Origin: Caldilineaceae bacterium | GTDB taxonomy: Bacteria > Chloroflexota > Anaerolineae > Caldilineales > Caldilineaceae | Assembly: GCA_014879855.1 (NCBI GenBank) | Contig: JACSRH010000213.1 | Location: 1-45,912, forward strand | Direction of reading: 5' to 3' | Length of the DNA stretch: 45,912 bases | In this document: positions 11,534 to 20,182 of the stretch, one piece after another | Position numbering within the stretch: position 1 is the first letter of the stretch | Layout: every line of letters begins with the position of its first letter | Position numbers and translations under genes: made by a program | Notes under the pieces: model-generated | What the model was told of the DNA's origin: nothing | What the model saw: the letters and a program-made list of their open reading frames with translations, nothing else | Database searches by the model: none

Positions 11534-12028
11534 ATGGATGCAAACATGGGCGGTCAAGCACCAGGTCGAAATGAGAATCCTCTGGATGATTATGCCACCA
11601 GAGCTAGCCGCGAATTGGCCGGGCGCACCACCGATGTCAATAATTCCAGCGTCGAGCGTGTCGAAAGCGGTCAGGTTTCGCTGCGCGATTCGTTTGCACA
11701 ATCCGTGCAATCCTCCGCCACTTACATGGAAGACGCGGCCGCAGGCGTTGTGAAGACCAGCTCGCTCGAAGCAAAAGATGTCGCTATCGGCGTAGCCATG
11801 GCAAGCACCGTCCACGCCGATTCGCTGCACGCCGGCGTGGTCGCCGTCAAGCAATTGGAAGGCGATGAAATTCGGACCGGAGTGTTGCTGGCAGTCACTG
11901 TGCGTGGCGACGTGCACAGCACGGTGTCGCCTTTGGCTGGTTTCGCCATTGGCGCCGGTTTTGCGGCGACGCTGTTGCTGATGGACAGGGCAATCAAAAT
12001 GATCGGGCGTCGTCTCTCGCAGACGTGA
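11534..12028 (+). CDS. Unrecognised protein with short hydrophobic beta-like repeats and C-terminal membrane anchor
   Basis: No family is recognised with confidence. The 164 aa start with a polar, probably disordered 60 residues. Then comes a segment of short alternating hydrophobic repeats (AAGVVKTSSLEAKDVAIGV, ADSLHAGVVAVKQLEGDEI, RTGVLLAVTVRGDV), suggestive of a small beta-solenoid. A transmembrane helix (LAGFAIGAGFAATLLLMDRA) and a basic tail RRLSQT follow, placing the repeats on one face of the membrane. ATG 11534 was chosen; a TTG at 11528 and an ATG at 11546 are alternatives, and none has a clear ribosome-binding site. A strong promoter lies just upstream, so it is probably well expressed. 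It is followed after 122 bp by the L25 gene. Confidence 0.65.
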   Translation: MDANMGGQAPGRNENPLDDYATRASRELAGRTTDVNNSSVERVESGQVSLRDSFAQSVQSSATYMEDAAAGVVKTSSLEAKDVAIGVAMASTVHADSLHAGVVAVKQLEGDEIRTGVLLAVTVRGDVHSTVSPLAGFAIGAGFAATLLLMDRAIKMIGRRLSQT

Positions 12029-12150
12029 CGCGGTCGATCGCCAATTTCACTGATAAAGCCGGCAGCAGTCGCGCGACGCCACCAGGCCAATCGCTTCGAC
12101 TATCGAAAATTGCCGATAAATGACAATGATTTTATAAGCAGGAGCCTAAA

Positions 12151-12804
12151 ATGTCTGATTTGAAACTTATGGCCGACCCAAGAACCATCACTGGGCGCAA
12201 GGTTGGTCAACTGCGACGCCAAGGCATGGTGCCAGTAGTGGTCTATGGCGCCGTCCCGGAACCAGTGAATCTGCAGGTGCCCGACCGTGACCTGGAGCGC
12301 ACGCTCCACGGTGGTGGCGCCTCTCAGGTGGTGACGGTGTCGGTGAGCAATGGCGGCCTTCACAATGTGCTGATCAAGAACGTGCAGCGCGAGCCGGTTT
12401 ACCATGCGTTGTTGCACGCTGATTTCTATGCCATCAATATGAACGAAACTCAGCGCGTGACGGTGCCGCTGGTCGCTACAGGCAAGGTAGCGGGCTTGAC
12501 GACAGGCTTGATGTTCTTTCAGGCGCAAGAGATGATGCATATCGAGGCATTGCCGGCCGACATCCCCGCCGAGATCGAAGTTGATGTCACAAACTTAACG
12601 CTGGAAACGCCGATTCATGTGCGCGACCTGCCGGCAATCAAAGGGGTTACGTACCTTGACGACTCGGATGAAGTCATTTTCACCCTGATGATGACGCGTG
12701 CCGGCGAGGCTGAAGATGAAGAGGCTGGCGAAGAGATGGAAAGCGCCGAGGCCGAACCTGAGGTCGTCAGGAAGGGCAAGCAGACCGACGAAGACGACGA
12801 ATAG
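12151..12804 (+). CDS. rplY: 50S ribosomal protein L25 / general stress protein Ctc
   Basis: 5S rRNA-binding ribosomal protein of the long (Ctc/TL5) type, 217 aa. The N-terminal L25 beta-barrel covers about residues 1-95 (GRKVGQLRRQGMVPVVVYG, HNVLIKNVQREPVYHALLHADFY). The C-terminal TL5-like domain follows (VPLVATGKVAGLTTG, ALPADIPAEIEVDVTNL, DLPAIKGVTYLDD). A very acidic tail rich in Glu/Asp ends the protein. The ATG at 12151 has AGGAG 7 bases upstream. The usual neighbour pth is not present. It ends at a strong hairpin shared with the convergent peptidase gene. Confidence 0.95.
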   Translation: MSDLKLMADPRTITGRKVGQLRRQGMVPVVVYGAVPEPVNLQVPDRDLERTLHGGGASQVVTVSVSNGGLHNVLIKNVQREPVYHALLHADFYAINMNETQRVTVPLVATGKVAGLTTGLMFFQAQEMMHIEALPADIPAEIEVDVTNLTLETPIHVRDLPAIKGVTYLDDSDEVIFTLMMTRAGEAEDEEAGEEMESAEAEPEVVRKGKQTDEDDE

Positions 12805-12824
12805 AGACAGCTTGGAAATTAGAG

Positions 12825-12857
12825 AAGCGAAGGCCGGGCAATGCCCGGCTTTCGCTT
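12825..12857. terminator. Bidirectional hairpin terminator between rplY and the M23 peptidase gene
   Basis: A 15-bp stem (12825-12839 with 12843-12857, one G-T pair) closes a 3-base loop. GC-rich at the loop and A/T-rich at the base, it sits between two convergent stop codons and can serve both strands. Confidence 0.8.
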
Positions 12858-14128
12858 TATGGCGTCACAAAAGGCGGTTCTTCAGTAAATTGCATCGGAT
12901 CGACGGCGACGCCGTTGATGCGCAGTTCCCAATGCAAATGAGCGCCTGTGCTCAACCCTGTAGTTCCCACCAGCCCCAGCACATCGCCCGCAGCAACTTG
13001 CAGACCCGGCGTTGCCTTGATCTCGCTCATGTGCCAGTAACCGGAAAAGACGCCACGTCCATGGTCGAGCATCACGGCGTTGCCGCGTACGGCAAGTGGC
13101 TCGGCTAGCACGACAATGCCTGGCGCCGGCGCCAGGATCAAAGTGCCCTCCGGCGCGCCAAAATCCTGACCCGCGTGGAAATTGCCGACGTCGGCCACCG
13201 AATAAGTGCGTCGCGTGCCGAACGGGCTGGTCGTGGGGTAATCGACGCTGATGGGACGTTGAAAGACGTCGCGCCACCATAGGTCAGGGCTGATTTGTGA
13301 CCAGATTCCAATTACCCGCTCGCGCTCGGCCACCACCACATCGGGCGTCAGCACGTCAGCCTTATCTTGTGAGATGACAATATCCTGATACTCATAGGGC
13401 CCGCTTTCCACGGTGACCGGCCAGGTGCGCAGCAGGTCAACACCGCGTGCCGTAGTATAGCCCAGTTCTAGCGCGTACTCGCCCGGTTCAAGCAGCGGAT
13501 CCACAGGGATCAAGGCCGCCTGACGTAGACCGTCATCATCCAGCGCGGTAAAAACCAGCGGCTGGCCCAGCCAGCGGCCGATCACCTCCAATGGTCTGCT
13601 GCTGGTGACATACACGCGCCCGGTGCGGCCTTGCATGATCGTCGCCGACGCGTCAAATGCTGTGATCGCACCGAAGTTGATGGACGGCGGCGGCAGCACA
13701 TTCTCGGGCACGTTCACCGGTTGGCCGGGAAAGAGCCGGCGCGAGATCGGGGCGTTGTTCAACTCGGCAAGAAGGGCGGGATCCAGTTCGTACCGTGTGG
13801 CCAGCGTGGCCAGCGTGTCGCCAGCTTTGGCGCGCACGCGCCCCGTCGTCGTGGCGGCGGCGAGAGCCGCGACAGGCAGTGCGCCGTCGGCGTTTGGAAC
13901 AAGCAGCACCTGGCCGACGCGGATGCGGTTAGGGTCGTCGATCGCGTTAGCCAGGGTCAAGGCGTCAAGCGACACGCCCAGTTGAGCGGCAATGGCGCCC
14001 AGCGTGTCGCCCGCGGCTACGGTGTAGGTCTCGTTCGCCTCCTGCGCCTGAACAGGGCGCGCCAAAACCAGCAGGAGCAGCAGGGCAATCAATAACCTGC
14101 CCGCGGCCAGGCTACTCGGGCGCTCCAT
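12857..14128 (-). CDS. LysM-domain M23 family metallopeptidase (cell-wall endopeptidase)
   Basis: A 423-aa exported protein with an N-terminal signal peptide (about 1-29, hydrophobic core LLIALLLLLVLARPVQA). Two LysM peptidoglycan-binding domains follow (about 34-78, YTVAAGDTLGAIA; about 98-141, RAKAGDTLATLA). After a long beta-rich middle region comes a LytM/M23 domain at about 310-415. The zinc ligands are seen as HAGQDFG (H near 316, D near 320) and HLHWE (H396, H398). The family cleaves peptide cross-links in peptidoglycan, or activates amidases when the site is defective; here the ligands are intact. The start overlaps the end of hpt by 17 bases. It is the last gene of a seven-gene minus-strand run. 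Confidence 0.9.
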   Translation of the reverse strand: MERPSSLAAGRLLIALLLLLVLARPVQAQEANETYTVAAGDTLGAIAAQLGVSLDALTLANAIDDPNRIRVGQVLLVPNADGALPVAALAAATTTGRVRAKAGDTLATLATRYELDPALLAELNNAPISRRLFPGQPVNVPENVLPPPSINFGAITAFDASATIMQGRTGRVYVTSSRPLEVIGRWLGQPLVFTALDDDGLRQAALIPVDPLLEPGEYALELGYTTARGVDLLRTWPVTVESGPYEYQDIVISQDKADVLTPDVVVAERERVIGIWSQISPDLWWRDVFQRPISVDYPTTSPFGTRRTYSVADVGNFHAGQDFGAPEGTLILAPAPGIVVLAEPLAVRGNAVMLDHGRGVFSGYWHMSEIKATPGLQVAAGDVLGLVGTTGLSTGAHLHWELRINGVAVDPMQFTEEPPFVTP

Positions 14129-14699
14129 AAATGCTCGGCTTTAGCACGCCAATGAAGGGCAGATTGCGATAAACTTCGCCGTAGTCCAGCCCATAGCCGA
14201 CCACAAACTCGTTAGGGATCGAGAAGCCCACCCAATCGACGTGAATGTTGACTTCACGGCGCTCCGGTTTGTCGAGCAGGGTCATAATGCGCAGCGAGGC
14301 AGGGCGCCGCTCTTGCAAAATGCGCAGAAGATAGCTGAGCGTGTGTCCGCTGTCGATAATATCTTCGACAAGGATGACGTTGCGTCCTTCAATAGAGGTG
14401 TTGAGATCCTTCAGGATGCGCACGACGCCGCTGCTGCTGACGCCCGAGCCATAGCTACTGGTCGCCATAAAGTCGATTTCGTGGGGAACCGTAATCGAGC
14501 GGATCAAATCGGCCATAAAAATAATGCTGCCTTTGAGCACCGACACCAATAACAGATCTTTGTGAGCATATTCCCGATTGATGATGTCGCCCAATTCACG
14601 AATGCGTTTGCGAATGGTGATTTCATCGACTAGAACTTTGGAGATATCTTGATGCAGACTTACTTTGTCAAAGCCGAGGCGGTGTGGGAGGGTGCTCAT
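14112..14699 (-). CDS. hpt: Hypoxanthine phosphoribosyltransferase
   Basis: Purine salvage enzyme converting hypoxanthine (and guanine) plus PRPP to the nucleotide. The 195 aa include the PRPP-binding loop VEDIIDSGHT (111-120), the VSVLKGSIIFMADL strand and the flexible-loop SSYGSG (81-86). The C-terminal base-contact region WVGFSIPNEFVVGYGLDY is also present, so all catalytic parts are there. tilS and hpt are neighbours in many bacteria; here five genes separate them within the same apparent operon. The ATG at 14699 has only a weak AGGAC site. Confidence 0.95.
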   Translation of the reverse strand: MSTLPHRLGFDKVSLHQDISKVLVDEITIRKRIRELGDIINREYAHKDLLLVSVLKGSIIFMADLIRSITVPHEIDFMATSSYGSGVSSSGVVRILKDLNTSIEGRNVILVEDIIDSGHTLSYLLRILQERRPASLRIMTLLDKPERREVNIHVDWVGFSIPNEFVVGYGLDYGEVYRNLPFIGVLKPSIYGAPE

Positions 14700-14724
14700 G
14701 GCTGATGCCGTCCTGTTGTAGTGC

Positions 14725-16308
14725 TCACGGAACAGATGATTTGACCTGGTGCAGGATGATCACCCGATCGCCGATGGTCAATGCAAAACCCGATGCATCC
14801 TCGACGCGCGGCGCCGGTTCGGGCTGTGGCTCGCTGGCGGACGCCGCGTCGCTTTGAGCGGCGACCGCGCGCGCCGTGGCTTGCGTTTCAACCGTGGGCG
14901 CTTGCTCTGTCGGACCCGCTGTTTCCACCAGTTCGCCAAAAACCCACGCCTCGATATTCGCCACCTCGACCTGCCACCACGCCGCATCGCGCGAACGCCC
15001 TAGAATCGGCAGCCGGTCGCCATCCACTACATACCCCACCAGGTCAAAGTCAACCCCCGGCCCCGCACGCAGGTTGAGCACCGCGGTGCGCACAAAGGCG
15101 GTGGGCGTAGCCGGCGCATCTTCACCCGCCGATGCTGGCGAGGCTGCGCCGGCAGATGCTGTTTCGGCAGATGCTGTTTCGACAGGCGCTGCCACAGCCG
15201 GTGCACTGGCCGCTTTGAAACGGCCGCTCCAGGCCGCGGTCAGGTCGAGATACTGGCTGCCAAACGCGGCGCTTGGTTCGATAAAGGAGCCTTCAGGCCA
15301 TTCGTTGAAGCTGTTAACGACCACCCAATCCGCGCCGCTGTCGATGGCCGCCTGCCAGGAGCGTTCGTAGTAAGCGCCGCCCTCCCGGTCTTTCGCAAAT
15401 CCATTGCCGGGCCGAATCCTGACATCATTGTAGCCAGGCATCACCGTAGCCACCCATACGCTTCCCGCGCCTGCGACGCGTGTCGCAAATTTGCGATTGG
15501 TGGCGAGCAGATCCGCCGGTGGGTTCCAGGTGTTGCTGTAAAGATGATGTCCATCAAAGACGGCAAGCAGAGAGGTGTCCACCCCTTCACTTACCCAAAA
15601 TGCGCTGTAGCTGGGATCCGCCTGGCTGCGAATCGCGGCCCAGGCGTCCACGCTGTAGATGCCTGGCCGCCAGAAGAAGACAACCGGCCGGCCATCCACG
15701 TGCAGATACGCTGGGTGATTGGCGTGTACGCCGAGCAGGTGGTGCAACGCGCCGGTGGTGGCGTCTATACTGCCCAAGAAGGGGGAATCGGTCTCAAACA
15801 AGGCTGCGATTTTGAAGCCGCGCGCGGCTGCTTCGTCAAGCAGCGCGGTCAGGTTCGCCTCGGTCTGATTGCTTGCGCCGTCAGGCCCGTACCAGGCCAC
15901 GACAAACGCATCGATGCCGGCGCTTTTTGCCTGGTCGATGTGGCGCCCCATCACGCTGCGGTCGCGGCTGACGTAAGGTTCGGCGGGCAGATCGCTCAAC
16001 TGGTCGTAGGTCCACGTGGCCTCATCAAACCAGGTGTAATAGAAGGCCAACACCAACCGGTCGGTAATGCTTTGGATGGCAGGACGTGCCGCAGTGGCGG
16101 CGCTGGCAGCTTTAGGATACTGCAACAACACGCTGAGCAGCATCACCAGAAGCAGCAGGATCAAGGTAATGAGGATGCGCCAGCCCAGATGCAACCCACC
16201 CTCCGCGCGTTCCTCGATAGCAGGCAGGGTAGAATCAAATTGGATCGGCTCACGTATTAGTTCGGTGCTCACAACCACCGATGGTATCACGCGGTGTGTG
16301 CGTGGCAA
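14725..16308 (-). CDS. Membrane-anchored GH99-like (endo-alpha-mannosidase fold) protein with SH3b domain
   Basis: A 527-aa protein with a single N-terminal transmembrane anchor (ILITLILLLLVMLLSVLL, about 45-62). A GH99-like TIM-barrel domain follows: VLAFYYTWFDEATW, DAFVVAWYGPDG, HPAYLHVDGRPVVFFW, and NSFNEWPEGSFIEPS near residue 335, where family members have the W-N-E-W motif. An Ala/Glu/Ser-rich linker leads to an SH3b domain (about 402-465, AVLNLRAGPGVDFDLVGYV), typical of wall-binding modules. The likely role is a surface glycoside hydrolase acting on an alpha-mannose-type glycan, but substrate and activity are inferred only from fold. It lies 7 bases after the Nudix gene and 25 before hpt. 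Confidence 0.8.
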   Translation of the reverse strand: MPRTHRVIPSVVVSTELIREPIQFDSTLPAIEERAEGGLHLGWRILITLILLLLVMLLSVLLQYPKAASAATAARPAIQSITDRLVLAFYYTWFDEATWTYDQLSDLPAEPYVSRDRSVMGRHIDQAKSAGIDAFVVAWYGPDGASNQTEANLTALLDEAAARGFKIAALFETDSPFLGSIDATTGALHHLLGVHANHPAYLHVDGRPVVFFWRPGIYSVDAWAAIRSQADPSYSAFWVSEGVDTSLLAVFDGHHLYSNTWNPPADLLATNRKFATRVAGAGSVWVATVMPGYNDVRIRPGNGFAKDREGGAYYERSWQAAIDSGADWVVVNSFNEWPEGSFIEPSAAFGSQYLDLTAAWSGRFKAASAPAVAAPVETASAETASAGAASPASAGEDAPATPTAFVRTAVLNLRAGPGVDFDLVGYVVDGDRLPILGRSRDAAWWQVEVANIEAWVFGELVETAGPTEQAPTVETQATARAVAAQSDAASASEPQPEPAPRVEDASGFALTIGDRVIILHQVKSSVP

Positions 16309-16315
16309 AAATCAT

Positions 16316-16990
16316 TCAGCGACGGGGGGAGCGTTGGCGCGCCAAGCCAGGCGCAACTTGCATAGCCGGCAGCGTAAGGAGTTCGTTGAGCATCATCGCG
16401 GTCGCGCCCCAGATAGCGTGCTCGTCCACTGCAAAGTAAGGAACCTCAACTTCCCGCCCGCGCAGCGTCCAGGGTTCGGTGCGCCGTGCAGATGGGCTGA
16501 GCAGGGTGAGCAACGGCGCTTCAATCAGCGCCGCCACCTCATAAGGGTCGGGATTGAACTCTGGGCGATAGTCGATCCAACCGACGGTTGGTTGAACCAG
16601 ATAGTTGCTCGGCGAGACATAAAGCGGCGTCAAATGGCCGAGCACTGTATACCGGCTGGCGTGCACCCCGATCTCTTCGTAGGTTTCCCGTAGGGCAGTC
16701 GCTGTCAAGTCGTCGTCCGCCGGCTCGTAGCCGCCGCCCGGAAAACCGATTTGTCCGCTGTGTACGCCAGGATAAGTGGGGCGCAGGATGAGCGGCAGAA
16801 ATACCTGCGCACCGTGTGGGTAAAGCAGCGCCAGGACGCCGCCATGCCGCGCATCAGCGTGCGGCGTATCATCGAACTCGCCGCCCAGACGGGGGCGCGG
16901 CGCCATCTGATATTGCGCGTCCCGGCCTGGCAGCGGCTGGCGCAGGTCGTGACGTAATTGTCGCAGAAACGGCTCGAAAATTTCTTGCAT
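16316..16990 (-). CDS. Nudix hydrolase, CoA pyrophosphatase type
   Basis: A 224-aa protein. The Nudix box spans about residues 85-108 (GGGYEPADDDLT, then RETYEEIG), with the RExxEE metal-binding core intact. Directly before it the sequence HSGQIGFPGG matches the CoA-pyrophosphatase extension of this subfamily, so the likely reaction is CoA to 4'-phosphopantetheine plus 3',5'-ADP. The C-terminal AALIEAPLLTLL and AIWGATAMMLNELL segments also fit. The ATG at 16990 begins 6 bases after the stop of the rRNA methyltransferase gene, so it is co-transcribed. Confidence 0.88.
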   Translation of the reverse strand: MQEIFEPFLRQLRHDLRQPLPGRDAQYQMAPRPRLGGEFDDTPHADARHGGVLALLYPHGAQVFLPLILRPTYPGVHSGQIGFPGGGYEPADDDLTATALRETYEEIGVHASRYTVLGHLTPLYVSPSNYLVQPTVGWIDYRPEFNPDPYEVAALIEAPLLTLLSPSARRTEPWTLRGREVEVPYFAVDEHAIWGATAMMLNELLTLPAMQVAPGLARQRSPRR

Positions 16991-16996
16991 GTCACA

Positions 16997-18220
16997 TCAC
17001 AACGTTACCCGCACGAGTAAACCCTTCAGATATTCACCCTCCGGAAAGGTAATGGCGACCGGATGGTCGGCGCTCTGACGGAATGATTCGAGCACCTGCA
17101 CCGGACGCCCTGCATCGATCGCCGCGCCAAAGAGCACCTTTTGGAAGAGATCGCTGCTGACCAGGCCACTGCAACTAAAGGTCGCCAATATGCCGCCAGG
17201 ACGCAACCGTCGCAAAGCCAACCGGTTGATCTCCTTATAGCCGCGTAGCGCCCGTTCGACCGCAGATTGGTTCTGCGCAAATTTGGGTGGGTCCAGAATC
17301 ACGAGGTCATACAGCCGCTCCGGCTCCGCTTCCCAATCGCGCAGCACCGTGAAGACATCGCCGGCAATATTTTCCGAGACTTTATCCGGGTCAAAACCGT
17401 TGCGCCGCAAATTTGCTTCGGCCAGGGTCAACGCCTCCACGCTGGCGTCAATATTAGTGACGTGCGCCGCACCAGCGCGCAAGGCGTGCACAGCAAAGGC
17501 GCCCGTGTAACTGAACGCATTCAACACGGTTTGTCCTGCACAATACGCGGCCACGCGGCGTCGATTGGCGCGCTGGTCGGTGTAGAAACCGGTCTTCTGG
17601 CCTTGCAGCAGATCAACGTGAAAAACCATATCATCCTCGCAAATTTCTATGACTTCGGCGGGGGCGTCGCCGGCCAGCAACCCCCGCACCGGCGTCAGCC
17701 CTTCCAGGCGACGCACTGCCATATCACTGCGGTCGACGACGCCGCGGCCACTAGTTTCAGCCAGCAGCAGCTCAGCCAGTTCCTGTTTGCGGCGGTCAAT
17801 CGCAAGCGTGCCGGCCTGCAACACCAAGAAATCCCCAAACCGATCCACGGTCAGGCCGGGGAGGAAATCATTCTCAGCGTTGATGAGGCGCAGCGCGGTG
17901 CAGCCCCGCACTTCCGGCAAGACCGTTCGCATCGCCAGCGCGGCGCGGATGTGGCGCTGCCAGAAGCCGGCGTCGATTGGCTCGGCCGCGTCCCAAGTCA
18001 GCAGCCGCACCTGGATCTGGCTGCGCCGGTTGAGGTAACCGCGCGCCAGAAACGCGCCCCGCGCGTCATGCACATCCACGATCTCGCCGTCGATCGCGGC
18101 AGGGGAGATCGTGCTGATGGCGCCGCTGAAGAGCCACGGATGGCGCTGTCTGACCGGCTTCTCACGTCCTGCCTTGAGAACAACCGCAGGATATTCACTG
18201 ACTGGCGCTGGTTTTGTCAC
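16997..18220 (-). CDS. Class I SAM-dependent 23S rRNA methyltransferase, RlmI-like
   Basis: A 407-aa protein with the RlmI/YccW layout. An N-terminal PUA domain (VVLKAGREKPVRQRHPWLFSGAI) is followed by a central EEHEE-like region and a C-terminal Rossmann methyltransferase. That domain has motif I NAFSYTGAFAVHALRAGA, acidic residue NIDAS, motif IV VILDPPKFAQN, and SCSGLVSSDLF near the end. The family makes m5C in 23S rRNA (position 1962 in E. coli). The frame extends upstream to 18319, but GTG at 18220 is preferred. It has GGAG at a good distance, gives the family length, and overlaps the upstream gene by only 26 bases. Assignment to RlmI rather than a sister m5C methyltransferase is tentative. 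Confidence 0.85.
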   Translation of the reverse strand: MTKPAPVSEYPAVVLKAGREKPVRQRHPWLFSGAISTISPAAIDGEIVDVHDARGAFLARGYLNRRSQIQVRLLTWDAAEPIDAGFWQRHIRAALAMRTVLPEVRGCTALRLINAENDFLPGLTVDRFGDFLVLQAGTLAIDRRKQELAELLLAETSGRGVVDRSDMAVRRLEGLTPVRGLLAGDAPAEVIEICEDDMVFHVDLLQGQKTGFYTDQRANRRRVAAYCAGQTVLNAFSYTGAFAVHALRAGAAHVTNIDASVEALTLAEANLRRNGFDPDKVSENIAGDVFTVLRDWEAEPERLYDLVILDPPKFAQNQSAVERALRGYKEINRLALRRLRPGGILATFSCSGLVSSDLFQKVLFGAAIDAGRPVQVLESFRQSADHPVAITFPEGEYLKGLLVRVTL

Positions 18221-18434
18221 CGCTATGCTCCAATTCCCAACCATATTCGTTGATCCGGATATGCGCGTCGGGCAACTGTACGAGGCGCACAACAGGATTG
18301 TAGGTGAAGGCGATCTCAACGCCTTCCTGCGTTGTCAGAATGCCTGCAACGTGCGCAGCGCTCCGGCTGGTGAAACGTACACGGTAGCCTTTGTAGATGA
18401 CCCAGTGGGTCAAAGGCTTGACATCGATGCGCAT
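18195..18434 (-). CDS. Small unrecognised protein, 79 aa
   Basis: No family recognised. The protein is mostly beta-type (VIYKGYRVRFTS, GVEIAFTYNPVVRLVQLPDAHIRI) and soluble. The ATG at 18434 is chosen because AAGGAG lies 6 bases upstream; a longer frame from 18470 has no such site. It overlaps the end of tilS by 25 bases and the start of the RlmI-like gene by 26, so all three are probably translated from one mRNA. Confidence 0.7.
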   Translation of the reverse strand: MRIDVKPLTHWVIYKGYRVRFTSRSAAHVAGILTTQEGVEIAFTYNPVVRLVQLPDAHIRINEYGWELEHSGDKTSASQ

Positions 18435-20014
18435 GATGTCTCCTTTTGTAGCTGCCACCGGACAATCCAAATCCGGTGCGTCTGCTCTGTGATGCGGGTC
18501 GTGTGCGATTGCGCCAATCCACAGATCCAGACTACCCGCTCGTCCTTCTCATCCACGATGATCGGCCAGCCAGCACGCAGCGGCGGCGCGATCTTGGCGT
18601 CTGTAAACAGGTCGCCAACCGCTTTGCGTTTCCCCGCCATGCCAAGCGGCGCGAGCCAAAAGCCACGCTGCGGCGTCGTCAGCGCGGGCGCAATCACTTG
18701 ATCCGCGTCGAAATAGGCGGTCCAGCGCGCAGCATTTGTGCGCCAGGCCGAGGATACCTCATTTCGGGCGACGATGTTGCTTTCCAGCATCCAGTTTCCC
18801 ACTGCAACCCGGCCGGCTTTGGGCAGCGCAAGGCGCGCCACGTGCTCTCGCCAGCGCGCGTCCAGCCATGGGCCGTCGGGTTGAAGCGCCAGCGCATCCT
18901 GACGATGCAGGGAGAGCCGTTGCGTCCCATCGCTGGACACGACGCTCCAGGCCAGGCGTCCCGCCAGTGGGTGTGGCCCAGAGTTTGTGCGCGCCTGCAC
19001 GCTGGCCGCGGCCAGTGCAGCCACCTGCGCCGCCCCGATCTCACGCAGGTCGGCGTAGAGATGGTGCAACGCCGCGCGCAAGACGCCGCGCACCTCGCTT
19101 TGCGTCAGGCGCTGCAATTCGGCCAGGTCGATCAGCACGCGCGCGCCATCTTGTACGATGGCAAGTTGTTGCAACCTCTGCTCGTCAAGAACATAGAGCC
19201 GATCGGCGTCGTCGGCCAGCAGAGGGGCGGTGCGCGCCAACGTCTCGACCACCTGCGAATTAATGCGCGCCAGCAGTGGCAGCACCGCGTGGCGGATGAG
19301 GTTCCGGCTGCGCGTCTCATCTCTATTGCTGGCATCCTCGCGCCAGGCCAGGTGATGGCGGCCAGCGTAGTCGAGAACTTCTGCGCGCGAGGCTGCCAAC
19401 AGCGGACGCACCACCCGCACCGGCCGCGGCGCCAGCTCGCCATCGTCCAGCCACGTAAGCGGACGCATCGCGGCCAGTCCGGTCAGTCCGCTGCCTTGCA
19501 CCAGACGTAGCAGCAAAGTCTCAGCCTGATCCTGCGCATGATGTGCGACGGCAATCACAGGAACCAAGTCTGGCGGCGTGACGTTATAGGCGATTGTGCT
19601 CAGCGCGCGATAGCGTGCGCGGCGCGCGGCTGCTTCAAGACCGGCCGGGTCGCGGCGCAGCGCGGCGCCGTCGAGACGGATGATGTGAAAGGGCGCCTGC
19701 ATCTGTGCTGCCAGCGCACGCACCCATGCGGCATCCTTAGCCGAATCAGGTCGCAACGCGTGATCGATATGCGCCACGTGCAGGTCAATGTGCCAACCAG
19801 GAGCAAGCTGCGCCAAGGCGTGCAGCAACGCAACGCTGTCTACTCCGCCACTCACTGCGATGACGAGCGGTTGGCGTCGCGCAGACGTGGCTAAGAACAA
19901 GCCGTGGCTGCGCTGCGCCTGCTGAATGTGAGCAAGCAAGGGTTCTGGCGACAGTGGCATAGTGGGTTGCGGCGGTGCTAGATGGGACACGTGTGCATTA
20001 TAATGCATTGTCAT
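18410..20014 (-). CDS. tilS: tRNA(Ile)-lysidine synthase
   Basis: Essential enzyme that modifies C34 of the CAU-anticodon tRNA(Ile) to lysidine, so that it reads AUA. In 534 aa: PP-loop ATPase motif AVSGGVDSVALLHAL (about residues 53-67), HVAHIDHALR, and the VAHHAQDQAETLLLRLVQGSG motif. The TilS-specific substrate region has RNLIRHAVLPLL, and the C-terminal TilS_C domain has KRKAVGDLFTDAKIAPPLRAGWP. The start is uncertain. ATG 20014 gives the longest frame, but ATG 19960 is closer to usual N-termini. A TATAAT on this strand at 19997-20002, if used, would favour the later start. It is the first gene of the seven-gene minus-strand run. Confidence 0.92.
   Translation of the reverse strand: MTMHYNAHVSHLAPPQPTMPLSPEPLLAHIQQAQRSHGLFLATSARRQPLVIAVSGGVDSVALLHALAQLAPGWHIDLHVAHIDHALRPDSAKDAAWVRALAAQMQAPFHIIRLDGAALRRDPAGLEAAARRARYRALSTIAYNVTPPDLVPVIAVAHHAQDQAETLLLRLVQGSGLTGLAAMRPLTWLDDGELAPRPVRVVRPLLAASRAEVLDYAGRHHLAWREDASNRDETRSRNLIRHAVLPLLARINSQVVETLARTAPLLADDADRLYVLDEQRLQQLAIVQDGARVLIDLAELQRLTQSEVRGVLRAALHHLYADLREIGAAQVAALAAASVQARTNSGPHPLAGRLAWSVVSSDGTQRLSLHRQDALALQPDGPWLDARWREHVARLALPKAGRVAVGNWMLESNIVARNEVSSAWRTNAARWTAYFDADQVIAPALTTPQRGFWLAPLGMAGKRKAVGDLFTDAKIAPPLRAGWPIIVDEKDERVVWICGLAQSHTTRITEQTHRIWIVRWQLQKETSCASMSSL
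19994..20007. promoter_or_regulatory. Perfect 14-bp palindrome at the tilS 5' end
   Basis: TGCATTATAATGCA reads the same on both strands and holds a TATAAT hexamer in each direction. It lies within the first codons of the longest tilS frame, in front of the alternative start at 19960. It may be a -10 element or a protein-binding site; no good -35 is seen. Confidence 0.35.
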
Positions 20015-20079
20015 AGCGCAAGAAGGAAGCAGAGAGTCGTTATGTTGTAAAGTCTTTTTTGGTGGCTGTCCGCCTATGG

Positions 20080-20118
20080 TATACTCAAGTGTAATTTTCC
20101 TATAGCAGGCCTATAGGA
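20080..20118 (+). promoter_or_regulatory. Probable promoter and hairpin upstream of mreB
   Basis: A TATACT -10 hexamer at 20080-20085 has a weak TTTTGG about 17 bases upstream. A perfect 8-bp inverted repeat with a 5-base loop follows at 20098-20118 (TCCTATAG / CTATAGGA), at the start of the presumed transcript. The site is about 65-100 bases before the mreB start. Confidence 0.4.
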
Positions 20119-20182
20119 ATTGGGCTGCATTTACATGCCGTGACGTTGTTTGCGTCAGGCGCATTGAGGGGATAAATTACGT

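Noticed and set aside
11336..12090. Minus-strand frames crossing the small membrane-protein gene
   Set aside because: No start signals or domain character, and they run against a near-consensus promoter and a plus-strand protein with a clear membrane anchor.
12110..12138. TTGCCG-17-TATAAG as promoter of rplY
   Set aside because: Transcription would begin at about 12145, downstream of the AGGAG ribosome-binding site that the gene clearly has, so the match is probably fortuitous or serves another purpose.
18221..18319. N-terminal extension of the RlmI-like protein
   Set aside because: The extra residues are the shadow of the 79-aa gene, and a GTG with a good ribosome-binding site lies at 18220.
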